From positions 16,995 to 53,550 of the forward strand of contig DLDC01000024.1 in the NCBI GenBank assembly GCA_002480935.1: a DNA stretch of 36,556 nucleotides, given 5' to 3'. Positions 1-7,117 of the stretch are shown one piece after another. The notes below the pieces were generated by a model. It made no database searches. It had not been told where the DNA came from and worked only from the letters and a program-made list of their open reading frames with translations. Each line of letters starts with the position of its first letter. The stretch's first letter is position 1. This DNA comes from Prevotella sp. UBA7782 (GTDB lineage: Bacteria > Bacteroidota > Bacteroidia > Bacteroidales > Bacteroidaceae). A program made the translations under genes and the position numbers.

Positions 1-131
1 GTCTTGTCGCGGAACACGTCGCGGTTGTAGTCAAGATAAGCCTGCATCTCTTTGTTGATGTCGGCCAGCTGTGTGTAAAACTCATCGTTCTTGGCCTTTT
101 TCGCCGAACCCAGATTGTCATTCTTCGCCAT
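1..131 (-). CDS. EcoRI-type adenine-specific DNA methyltransferase, N-terminal fragment
   Basis: The start codon is at 131 and the gene runs off the left edge, so only about 43 codons are visible. The peptide begins MAKNDNLGSAKKAKNDEFYT and continues with a Q-L-A-D-I-N-K-E stretch, then Y-L-D-Y-N and F-R-D-K. The N-x-x-x-A-K-x-A-K-N-D-E-F-Y-T-Q block followed by a D-I-x-K-E helix is the N-terminal signature I associate with the EcoRI methylase family, which methylates adenine in GAATTC-like sites using S-adenosylmethionine. The catalytic part lies outside the window, so specificity and integrity cannot be judged. A textbook promoter sits just upstream. Whether a restriction enzyme accompanies it is not visible. 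Confidence is good for family, low for exact function. Confidence 0.7.
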   Translation of the reverse strand, partial: MAKNDNLGSAKKAKNDEFYTQLADINKEMQAYLDYNRDVFRDK

Positions 132-165
132 GTTTCTCTGCTTGATGTGATGTTTTAAGTTTCCG

Positions 166-196
166 CAAAGTTACGAAATCTATCTTGATAAACAAA
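166..196 (-). promoter_or_regulatory. Promoter of the EcoRI-type methyltransferase
   Basis: On the minus strand TTTG (193-196) is followed by a 19-bp spacer and TAACTTTG (166-173). This matches the Bacteroidota sigma-ABfr consensus TTTG-N19-21-TAnnTTTG exactly. It predicts transcription starting near 160, about 30 nt before the ATG at 131. Confidence 0.7.
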
Positions 197-261
197 GAAA
201 TCATGGCAAAACTTCCGGATGGCTAATGGCAATAAAACAACATCCCAACCGAAGGAACGCT

Positions 262-1464
262 TCACGGAGCATCCACAAACGAATCGCACCGAATGGCAAC
301 GATCTTCTTATCCCGTATACAACTTGAAAAGAGGCTGCCCCAAGGATAGCTGCCGGGCTTCAATATGATTTCAGTGAGATGGTGGCGCATGCTCACGATG
401 CCCGGCGCATACTCTATATACATGGAGAAATCAGTCCATCCCAACTGCTGCAGAATGGCATAGGCAGTCGCTCCCCCTTCCACAATCAGCAAAGAGGGAC
501 GATGAACATCAGTCAACCGACAGGCCACATCGGCCATGATGCCTTTGAGGGCCACTGCCACAGACGAGCCTCCCTGCGGCCTCTTACCCACGTGAACTAT
601 CAAGCGGTGATGCTGCTGATAGAGTGTGGATACCTGCGCCTTCCACTCTGCTATGCTTTGTTTATCGTCTATTTTGAGCGGAACAATACATTCGGGTATA
701 CCCATTTGGCGCACAAACGGCTCGTCATGCAATAATTTGCTTTGCGTACTACCGCAGAAGATGAGCATACTGCGGAAAGGTGAAATGCTTATGGAACAGT
801 TATGGGTAGGAAGCTGCCTTTCTACATGCCCCAAAAGAGTGCACAGCAAAGCCTCGAAGGCATCAGCACCCCCTGCCAAGAGCGTCTCCAGAGTTGCCTT
901 ATGCAACTGAAGGCAGATGTCTGCCCAACTCGAGGCATCGGCGACATATATGTTTCCTTCCTTCAGCAGCGTGTCGCCGAGGCTCAGTGATGTGGCCTTG
1001 TGATGGAGCAGGGCTACCACATCATCTGTCCAAGCAGGATATTCAGGATCGTGAGAAAAATCGGTAAGGTGCAGCGGCCGGCCCTCGACAAGGTATCGTC
1101 CGCCGCTGATAATCCTTTCACGTGAGGGATTCTGCGCAATGAGCAGCGCATTTCTGTAGTCCAGGGCGAGCATCATCTCGTGCAGCTCCAACGCTATATG
1201 CCCCCGGAGCACAGAGTCGGTTTTCTTGAACAGCAAGAAGTCGTTGCCCCGGCACTTTGAACATACAGTCCTGATGGTGCGTGCAGCCTCTGCCTCATTC
1301 TCCGACCGCGTGTTGGTAGCCACGACGATGACGTCGGCATTAGGCAATGATTCAGCCATAGAGATAGCCAGATGCGTGCGCAATCCATAGCGCAGGGCAA
1401 TGCCAGCTACCTCTACGGCTCCTGTTATATCGTCGGCTACAACAAGTATTCGTCTGCTTATCAT
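262..1464 (-). CDS. Four-carbon acid sugar kinase family protein (DUF1537)
   Basis: The 400-aa product belongs to the DUF1537 kinases, which phosphorylate D-threonate, D-erythronate or 3-oxo-tetronate at the C4 hydroxyl. The N-terminal substrate domain shows V-A-D-D-I-T-G-A near residue 10 and K-K-T-D-S-V-L-R-G-H near residue 80. The C-terminal nucleotide domain shows V-E-G-G-A-T-A and a P-G-I-V segment. It is the last gene of a five-gene leftward operon, 17 nt after the PdxA-family gene. In characterised systems the paired kinase and PdxA2 convert a phosphorylated tetronate to dihydroxyacetone phosphate and CO2. The C-terminal glycine motif usually seen in the family reads K-P-G-S-Y-P here, a mild deviation. 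The exact substrate cannot be read from the sequence. Confidence 0.85.
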   Translation of the reverse strand: MISRRILVVADDITGAVEVAGIALRYGLRTHLAISMAESLPNADVIVVATNTRSENEAEAARTIRTVCSKCRGNDFLLFKKTDSVLRGHIALELHEMMLALDYRNALLIAQNPSRERIISGGRYLVEGRPLHLTDFSHDPEYPAWTDDVVALLHHKATSLSLGDTLLKEGNIYVADASSWADICLQLHKATLETLLAGGADAFEALLCTLLGHVERQLPTHNCSISISPFRSMLIFCGSTQSKLLHDEPFVRQMGIPECIVPLKIDDKQSIAEWKAQVSTLYQQHHRLIVHVGKRPQGGSSVAVALKGIMADVACRLTDVHRPSLLIVEGGATAYAILQQLGWTDFSMYIEYAPGIVSMRHHLTEIILKPGSYPWGSLFSSCIRDKKIVAIRCDSFVDAP

Positions 1465-1481
1465 TCTGGGAATAAAAGCAC

Positions 1482-2522
1482 TTACGCCTTCTTCTTCAGT
1501 CGGTTTACAGCCATCTTTGAGGCATATTCAATGGAGAGCAGCATAGCTTCAGGGCTGGCTACGCCTTTTCCTGCCACGTCGAAAGCGGTGCCATGGTCTA
1601 CAGACACACGTATGATGGGCAGACCCAGCGTGATGTTCACGCCCTTGGCCGTAGACATCTTGCCCGTAGCCTTATCCCATTTGAAGCCCACCACCTTGAA
1701 GGGAATGTGCCCCTGGTCGTGATACATGGCCACGCAACCGTCATACTTGCCACATTTTGCCTTGGCAAAAAGCGTGTCGGGAGGTACCGGTCCTTCCACG
1801 TCATAGCCCTTGGCACGCAGTGCTTCCACAGCGGGTGTTATCTCCTTTGCCTCCTCATCGCCGAAGAGACCACCGTCGCTGGCATGGGGGTTCAACCCGG
1901 CTATGCCGATGCGTGGATGCTCTATGCCGAACTGAAGGCAGGCATCGTAGATAAGATCAGTGACATCCATGATGCGGTCTTTCTTCACCAAGTCGCATGC
2001 CTTGCGCAAGGGCACATGCGTAGAGACGTGTATGATACGCAGGTTCTCATCGGCAAGAAGCATGGCATATTTCTTGGTATGGGTGAAGGTGGCATATATC
2101 TCAGTATGCCCGTCATAGTGATGTCCCGCCAAATTGAGGGCCTCCTTGTTGAGCGGTGCCGTAACGGTGCCGTCCACCTCATCTGCCATGGCAAGGTCTA
2201 TGGCCTTCCTGACCGCCAGGAAGGCAGCATTTCCGCACTGCACAGCCACTTTGCCCTGTTGGAAAGTGGACATGTCTATACAGTGAAGGTCTATGACGTC
2301 GATGACGCCACGCTCAAAACGTGCCTCGCCAACCTCCTTGATAGCCCGTATCTTCAACGGACTGTTCAACTGCTTGGCAGCGTATTCCATCACGGCCGCA
2401 TCGCCGGTGACAAGCGGCCTGCATTGTTCATAAGGCTCATCCCTCTCCAGCGAACGGATGATAATCTCCGGTCCTATGCCGGCGGGGTCGCCCATGGTGA
2501 TTGCTAATATTGGTTTCATCAT
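1482..2522 (-). CDS. PdxA2-type 4-phospho-tetronate 3-dehydrogenase (PdxA family)
   Basis: This 346-aa NAD-dependent dehydrogenase is of the 4-hydroxythreonine-4-phosphate dehydrogenase family. It opens with T-M-G-D-P-A-G-I-G-P-E. The three metal-ligand histidines are in D-G-H-T-E, L-N-P-H-A and M-Y-H-D-Q-G-H; V-D-H-G-T-A-F-D follows near the C terminus. PdxA proper acts in pyridoxal phosphate synthesis. The PdxA2 branch oxidises C3 of D-threonate or D-erythronate 4-phosphate, which then loses CO2 to give dihydroxyacetone phosphate. Sitting between a DUF1537 kinase gene and a transporter operon favours the catabolic PdxA2 role. That choice is inferred from context, because both branches share the motifs. 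The gaps are 11 nt upstream and 17 nt downstream. Confidence 0.85.
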   Translation of the reverse strand: MMKPILAITMGDPAGIGPEIIIRSLERDEPYEQCRPLVTGDAAVMEYAAKQLNSPLKIRAIKEVGEARFERGVIDVIDLHCIDMSTFQQGKVAVQCGNAAFLAVRKAIDLAMADEVDGTVTAPLNKEALNLAGHHYDGHTEIYATFTHTKKYAMLLADENLRIIHVSTHVPLRKACDLVKKDRIMDVTDLIYDACLQFGIEHPRIGIAGLNPHASDGGLFGDEEAKEITPAVEALRAKGYDVEGPVPPDTLFAKAKCGKYDGCVAMYHDQGHIPFKVVGFKWDKATGKMSTAKGVNITLGLPIIRVSVDHGTAFDVAGKGVASPEAMLLSIEYASKMAVNRLKKKA

Positions 2523-2533
2523 TCGGTTGTTGC

Positions 2534-3682
2534 TTAATAAAGAGTCATATATATATCGTAGGCATCTTTCTCCGTCACCTCGCGCGGATTGTTGCGCAGC
2601 AGTCGCTGCACGTTCATGGCAGCCTTTGCCATGCCTGCAACAGCACTCTGAGGCACACCCAGCTCAGTGAGCTTGGCGGGAATGCCTATCTCACGCGACA
2701 GCCGCTCTATCCAGTCAACGCCACGCAAGGCTGTCTGCTCATCGCTATCGGCACGCTCCACTCCGCAAGCCACGGCCACCTCGGCATACTTGTGCACATT
2801 GGCCGTGTAGTTGAAGCGCATCACGGAGGGCAGGAGGAGAGCGTTGGAAAGGCCATGCGACAGATGGAACTCGCCACCCAAAGGATAAGAGAGGGCATGC
2901 ACGGCAGCCGTGTTAACCGGTCCCAGGCATAAGCCGCCATACATACTGCCCAGCGACATGGCCTCGCGAGCCTCCACATCGTTGCCGTTCTTCACGGCAC
3001 GCGCTATGTTGGCGGCTATCAGACGAATGCCCTGCAGCGCATACATATCCACGCAGGGATGGGCAAACTTATTGGTATAAGCCTCTATGCAATGGGTGAG
3101 CGCGTCCATGCCCGTCTCGGCAGTAACCTTGGCAGGTACCGTCCATGTGAGCTGCGGGTCGATGTAGGCGGCATCAGCCATGAGATAAGGACTCACCACG
3201 CCCTTCTTCAGGTTGTCGGTCTCGTCGAGCAGAATGGCGTTAGGTGACACCTCGCTGCCTGTCCCTGATGTAGTGGGCATGCAAGCAAACCAGTATCCGC
3301 GCCGCTTCACTTTGCCCGTGCCAAAGAGCTGGGTAACATCCTCATCGGGTTGGTTGCAGAGCGTAGCCACCAACTTTGTCACGTCGAGCACGCTACCGCC
3401 GCCAATGCCCACGAAACTGTCGGCCTCGAATTGCCGTGCCTCGTTCAGCACAGTCTCAAAGTCGGCCACGGTAGGCTCAGCCTTGATGCCCTCATAGAAG
3501 TGCAGCTCCACGCCATGAGCCGCTAGGGTGTCGGTCATTTCCTTGAGCATGGGGCGTATAAAGGGCAACGTAACCACCATCAGCCGATGGTGTCCTAGAG
3601 CCAGAAAGTCTTCGGTGAAACGTTTGATGCACCCCGTGCCGAAGACAATCTTCTGGGGTTGCAGCAATGTGATGTCTCTCAT
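2534..3682 (-). CDS. Iron-containing alcohol dehydrogenase
   Basis: This 382-aa group III alcohol dehydrogenase has the NAD-binding G-G-G-S motif at about residues 94-97 and T-T-S-G-T-G-S-E at 137-144. The iron ligands are visible at the family spacing: D193 and H197 in M-D-A-L-T-H, H262 in V-H-A-L-S-Y, and H276 in H-L-S-H-G. It probably interconverts a short hydroxy acid or polyol with its aldehyde or ketone. In this operon it could handle the aldehyde released by the DHDPS-family enzyme, or oxidise the incoming sugar acid; neither is proven. The start ATG is 12 nt after the symporter stop. Substrates of this family cannot be predicted from motifs. Confidence 0.85.
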   Translation of the reverse strand: MRDITLLQPQKIVFGTGCIKRFTEDFLALGHHRLMVVTLPFIRPMLKEMTDTLAAHGVELHFYEGIKAEPTVADFETVLNEARQFEADSFVGIGGGSVLDVTKLVATLCNQPDEDVTQLFGTGKVKRRGYWFACMPTTSGTGSEVSPNAILLDETDNLKKGVVSPYLMADAAYIDPQLTWTVPAKVTAETGMDALTHCIEAYTNKFAHPCVDMYALQGIRLIAANIARAVKNGNDVEAREAMSLGSMYGGLCLGPVNTAAVHALSYPLGGEFHLSHGLSNALLLPSVMRFNYTANVHKYAEVAVACGVERADSDEQTALRGVDWIERLSREIGIPAKLTELGVPQSAVAGMAKAAMNVQRLLRNNPREVTEKDAYDIYMTLY

Positions 3683-3694
3683 TTCAGTATGTGT

Positions 3695-5260
3695 TTAGTT
3701 ATGTTGTTTCTTTTCTTCTAAATATCCATATATGGTAAGCTCCTTGCCGGCAAGCGGTGTCTTGAAGCAGAAGCTCGTCAAGTAGCCCACCACGAGCACG
3801 ATGAGGTGGCTGTATACGCCCAGCATGAGCTTGTTGTAGGGGAAGTTCCAGTCGCCGAGGTCCAATATCAGGTGAGCCTCGTCGCCGCTGCCTATCTTCG
3901 TAGTGGTGAGCGTGGCATAGGCGGTGAAGATGATGGCGCACACAATGCCGATATACACGCCCTGCTTGTTGGCCCTACGGCTGAAGAGTCCCAGCACGAA
4001 GATGCCCACGATGCCCGCCGAGAGAATGGCGTAGAGGTCGAACAGCGTGCCCAGCACGCCCTTGCCGCCCCATGCCACGTAGAGTAGCGCAATGCCCATG
4101 GCGCCCAGTCCGATGACCAATACCGATGCCTTGCCCACCAGCAGCCGCTGATGGTCGGTGGCTTTCGGGCGGAAGCGTCCATAATAGTCGTCTACGATGA
4201 GAGCCGATATGCAGTTTACGTCAGAGTCAAGGCTCGATATAGCACCTGCCAGAAGAGCGGCAATGATGAATCCCGTGATACCCACGGGCATCTCGGTGGC
4301 TATGAAGTGGGGAAACACCTCGTCGGGCTTGATGCCTACAGGCAGCCCTGCGGGGTTTATCTGATAGTAGGCAAAGAGGCACGTGCCCACAAACATGAAG
4401 AGAGCCCATGCCGGCACGCTCATCAGTATGCCCATGAGCGAGGCCTTCTTGGCGTCGCGGTCGGTGCGTGCTGCCAGATAGCGTTGCACGATGCTCTGGT
4501 CGGTGCCATATTTCTGGATGGCATAGAATATGCCATTAAACACCAGCACGAAGAAGGTGAGGTGCTTGAAGTCCCAGTCGTAAGGTCCGAAGCTTATCTT
4601 GTCATGCTCAGCGGCAATGTGCATGATGGCCGATGGTCCGCCGTCGGTGAGATAGAATATGGTGCCCACGGCGAGCAGGCCACCCAAGATGAGCAGGAAG
4701 CCCTGTATGACATCCATCCATATAATGGCCTCCATTCCACCGAAATAAGTAAGGATGATGACGGTTAAGCTGATGCCTATCACAATCCACGTAATGTCCA
4801 TGCCTCCCGTGAAAGCCACCATGGCCATGGCCAGCAGATAGAGAACGGTGCCCATCTTGGTGAAGTGCCCCATCACGAAAGCCAGAGAACTGTAATATCG
4901 AGCGAAGACTCCGAAGCGGCGTTCAAAATATTCGTAAGTGCTCAGCCTGATTACCTTTCTGTAAAGAGGCACAATGAAGCCGATGATACCCACCAGCACG
5001 ATGGGCACCATAAGCCCCTGCACCAGCAATATCCAGTTGCCCTCATAGGCACTGCCCGGGTAAGCCAGAAACGTAACACTGCTGATGATGGTGGCAAACA
5101 TCGACATGCCCACCGCCCATGCCGGTATGTTGCCATTGGCTTTAAAATATTCTGTGGTTGATTTTTGGCGTTTTGAGAAATAGATGCCCACGCCAACAGC
5201 TAACAGCACAGACACGATGACGATAGTGGTGTCTATCACTCCCAATCCTTCGTAATGCAT
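3695..5260 (-). CDS. Sodium:solute symporter (SSS family)
   Basis: This is a 521-aa inner-membrane protein with about 13-14 hydrophobic segments and the SSS layout. It has an N-terminal helix (I-D-T-T-I-V-I-V-S-V-L-L), then R-Q-K-S-T-T-E-Y-F, M-S-M-F-A-T-I-I-S-S-V-T-F, Y-E-Y-F-E-R-R-F-G and A-G-A-I-S-S-L-D-S-D-V-N. The paired Ser residues in I-S-S-L-D-S are typical of the sodium site region. It likely imports the acid sugar processed by the neighbouring enzymes using the sodium gradient. It is the second gene of the operon, 12 nt after the aldolase-like gene and 12 nt before the alcohol dehydrogenase. Family assignment is firm; the carried solute is inferred only from context. Confidence 0.85.
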   Translation of the reverse strand: MHYEGLGVIDTTIVIVSVLLAVGVGIYFSKRQKSTTEYFKANGNIPAWAVGMSMFATIISSVTFLAYPGSAYEGNWILLVQGLMVPIVLVGIIGFIVPLYRKVIRLSTYEYFERRFGVFARYYSSLAFVMGHFTKMGTVLYLLAMAMVAFTGGMDITWIVIGISLTVIILTYFGGMEAIIWMDVIQGFLLILGGLLAVGTIFYLTDGGPSAIMHIAAEHDKISFGPYDWDFKHLTFFVLVFNGIFYAIQKYGTDQSIVQRYLAARTDRDAKKASLMGILMSVPAWALFMFVGTCLFAYYQINPAGLPVGIKPDEVFPHFIATEMPVGITGFIIAALLAGAISSLDSDVNCISALIVDDYYGRFRPKATDHQRLLVGKASVLVIGLGAMGIALLYVAWGGKGVLGTLFDLYAILSAGIVGIFVLGLFSRRANKQGVYIGIVCAIIFTAYATLTTTKIGSGDEAHLILDLGDWNFPYNKLMLGVYSHLIVLVVGYLTSFCFKTPLAGKELTIYGYLEEKKQHN

Positions 5261-5272
5261 AGCTGAAAGAAG

Positions 5273-6181
5273 TTATTGGTTGTTTAATATGTTTCGTGTC
5301 TGTTGGCGTATGCGCTCCTCCGTAGCGGTGTCGAGCGTGGTGAGGGGTGGCAGCATATAAGTGTCGCAGAGCTGTGCCTCGTTCATCATCACCTTCAGCC
5401 CGGCCAACGACTGCCCCAGGGTGAGCCCCACGGTGTTTATCTTGCATATCTCGGCCGTCTCGCGCTGCAACTTCTCTGCTTTTTCCTCTTTGCCGTCACG
5501 TGCAGCCACATACAACTCTTGGTAAGCCTCGGGCAGCAAGTTGCCCATACTGGGCACGATGCCGTCGGCTCCGAGACGCAGACTGGCCGCCGAGTTGGCA
5601 GAGCATCCGCAGAAATAGGCAAAGTCGTCGCGGTGGGCAAAGAGCCTCATAGCCTCCTCCATGCGAGGCACATCGTTCTGTGAGTCTTTCAGCCCCACAA
5701 TGTTGGGGTGATGGCTCAGCCGCTCTATGATGTCGAGCGGAATGCTCATGTGTGTGGTCTTCGTGATGTTGTAGAGCATCAGCGGCAGTGGCAGCTTGTC
5801 GGCAAGCGCTTTGTAGTAGTCAAACATCTGCTCGGGTGTCAGCTCATAATAGCTGGGCAATGTGGCAGCCACCACGTTGGCGCCAGCCTTGGCATAGCGC
5901 TGTGCGGCATCCAACTGTTCGCTCAGGCAACAGCCAGCCAGACCCACATAGATGGTAATGCGGCCTTGTGCAGCCTTGGCTGCAGCGGCTACCAGCTTCT
6001 CGCCTTGCTCAGTAGACACCAGGTTGCCTTCGCCTGTGGTGCCCATCAGCAGGGCCGATACGTTATGTGCTGCAAAACGACTCACGATGCGCGCCACGGC
6101 ATCAGTGTCGATGTCCAAACTACTGGTAAGAGGGGTAATCATAGGTACCACGACACCTTGATATTTGTTGTTCTTTTTCAT
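5273..6181 (-). CDS. Dihydrodipicolinate synthase (DapA/NAL) superfamily lyase
   Basis: This 302-aa class I aldolase-fold protein is the first gene of the operon. It shows G-T-T-G-E-G at 47-52, the catalytic tyrosine Y137 in L-M-L-Y-N, and the Schiff-base lysine K165 in G-L-K-D-S. The superfamily includes DapA, N-acetylneuraminate lyase and 2-keto-3-deoxy sugar acid aldolases. All bind a 2-oxo acid through the lysine. Location beside a transporter, kinase and dehydrogenases points to sugar-acid catabolism rather than lysine synthesis. It may cleave a 2-keto-3-deoxy acid to pyruvate and an aldehyde, or act as a dehydratase. The start at 6181 is about 45 nt below the predicted transcription start. 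Confidence 0.8.
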   Translation of the reverse strand: MKKNNKYQGVVVPMITPLTSSLDIDTDAVARIVSRFAAHNVSALLMGTTGEGNLVSTEQGEKLVAAAAKAAQGRITIYVGLAGCCLSEQLDAAQRYAKAGANVVAATLPSYYELTPEQMFDYYKALADKLPLPLMLYNITKTTHMSIPLDIIERLSHHPNIVGLKDSQNDVPRMEEAMRLFAHRDDFAYFCGCSANSAASLRLGADGIVPSMGNLLPEAYQELYVAARDGKEEKAEKLQRETAEICKINTVGLTLGQSLAGLKVMMNEAQLCDTYMLPPLTTLDTATEERIRQQTRNILNNQ

Positions 6182-6204
6182 CGGTTAGTATAGTTATTGA
6201 TTTG

Positions 6205-6253
6205 TTCAGTTATTTTCGTATAATTAGTGGCAAAAATACAAATAATAACTGAA
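6205..6253 (-). promoter_or_regulatory. Operon promoter flanked by a 10-bp inverted repeat (candidate operator)
   Basis: The minus-strand -7 element TATTTTTG lies at 6231-6238; the -33 element is weak. The perfect 10-bp arms TTCAGTTATT (6205-6214) and AATAACTGAA (6244-6253) bracket it, with centres 39 bp apart. A partial third copy (TAGTTATT) is at 6191-6198. One arm would lie just downstream of the start site and the other in the spacer, a position suited to a repressor. No regulator gene is next to the operon. Confidence 0.45.
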
Positions 6254-6531
6254 AGCATTGCCATTGAGTCATTTTTTTTGTGCCCATATCTCATTTTTCA
6301 CAACATATAATCAAAAAATGCATGTCTTTTTATCCTGTCATTTTCTGGCCATTTATAAGGTTCGTCCGATTCATTCTGTCTTTGCTTCAAAAGCTAGGAT
6401 GACATTATAATGATGCCCTAGAGGTTTTCGTTTTCGCACCAATATGGCCTTCCTGGGCAATTTGCTTCCTATCATGCGACCCGTAAATTTAGAAATTTTC
6501 TAATAGGCACCACTGCCCGCTGTCATTATTC
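6254..6531. other. Gene-free spacer upstream of the acid-sugar operon
   Basis: This AT-rich spacer separates the operon promoter region from the 192-aa gene that ends at 6532. I see no open frame with a convincing start, no strong hairpin with a T-run, and no further repeat. The first 30 bases hold a T8 run on the plus strand. Confidence 0.5.
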
Positions 6532-7110
6532 TTAACGGTATATCACCAGCTCTCGTGGCAGGGTGATGCACTTCAACCGCTTATACCATATATGACTGGA
6601 GCCCTCAACAAACCTCGTGACATGGCTGCTGATGATGTAATAGCTGGCCGAATATTCGTCCATAAGCTCATAAAAGGCAGCCTTGATGCGCGAGCATTTC
6701 TCGTTGATGGCATTATCGGTAGGATTTGTCAGCCTGTCGATGGTTTCTTCCATCTTTCCCACGTCCAGCCGGTGACTCACTTTCAGATAGGTTTGCATCA
6801 GCTCATCGCGATAATCGCTCAGGTTCTTGAACTCTATGCCATCAGGATGTTTCAGAAAGAGCAGGTACAGCGACTTGTGTATAGGACTGAGCACTACCTC
6901 CCGGCCCTCATCACCAATATAAAACTTATAGTCCTCCGTGATGATAAGTGGCTTAAGGGTTCCTCTGGCCGCCTCTATTCTCAGTTCTTCCAAAAGGGGC
7001 ACGCCGATGGCCCGCAACAACAAGTCGTTGCGTCCCCTCATTTGCAGCTGTTGCACCAGCGACCTCAGCTCACCGGCCAACTCCTCGGCAGTTTGTTGCT
7101 CGTTATACAT
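6532..7110 (-). CDS. Unrecognised 192-aa protein downstream of the FtsZ-like gene
   Basis: I do not recognise a named family. The protein is soluble and helical with no signal peptide or membrane segment. The N-terminal third is rich in Leu, Glu, Gln and Arg. A central stretch around residues 65-115 (F-Y-I-G-D-E, then L-S-P-I-H-K-S-L-Y-L-L-F-L-K-H-P and N-L-S-D-Y-R-D-E-L) has the look of a winged-helix fold, which is an impression only. The C terminus ends in L-P-R-E-L-V-I-Y. Its ATG is 7 nt after the stop of the FtsZ-like gene, so the two are almost certainly co-transcribed. That makes it a candidate partner or regulator of that GTPase. Confidence 0.75.
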   Translation of the reverse strand: MYNEQQTAEELAGELRSLVQQLQMRGRNDLLLRAIGVPLLEELRIEAARGTLKPLIITEDYKFYIGDEGREVVLSPIHKSLYLLFLKHPDGIEFKNLSDYRDELMQTYLKVSHRLDVGKMEETIDRLTNPTDNAINEKCSRIKAAFYELMDEYSASYYIISSHVTRFVEGSSHIWYKRLKCITLPRELVIYR

Positions 7111-7117
7111 ATTAGCC

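Noticed and set aside
1593..2507. 304-codon rightward frame opposite the PdxA2 gene
   Set aside because: It lies entirely antisense to a well-conserved enzyme and has no family features.
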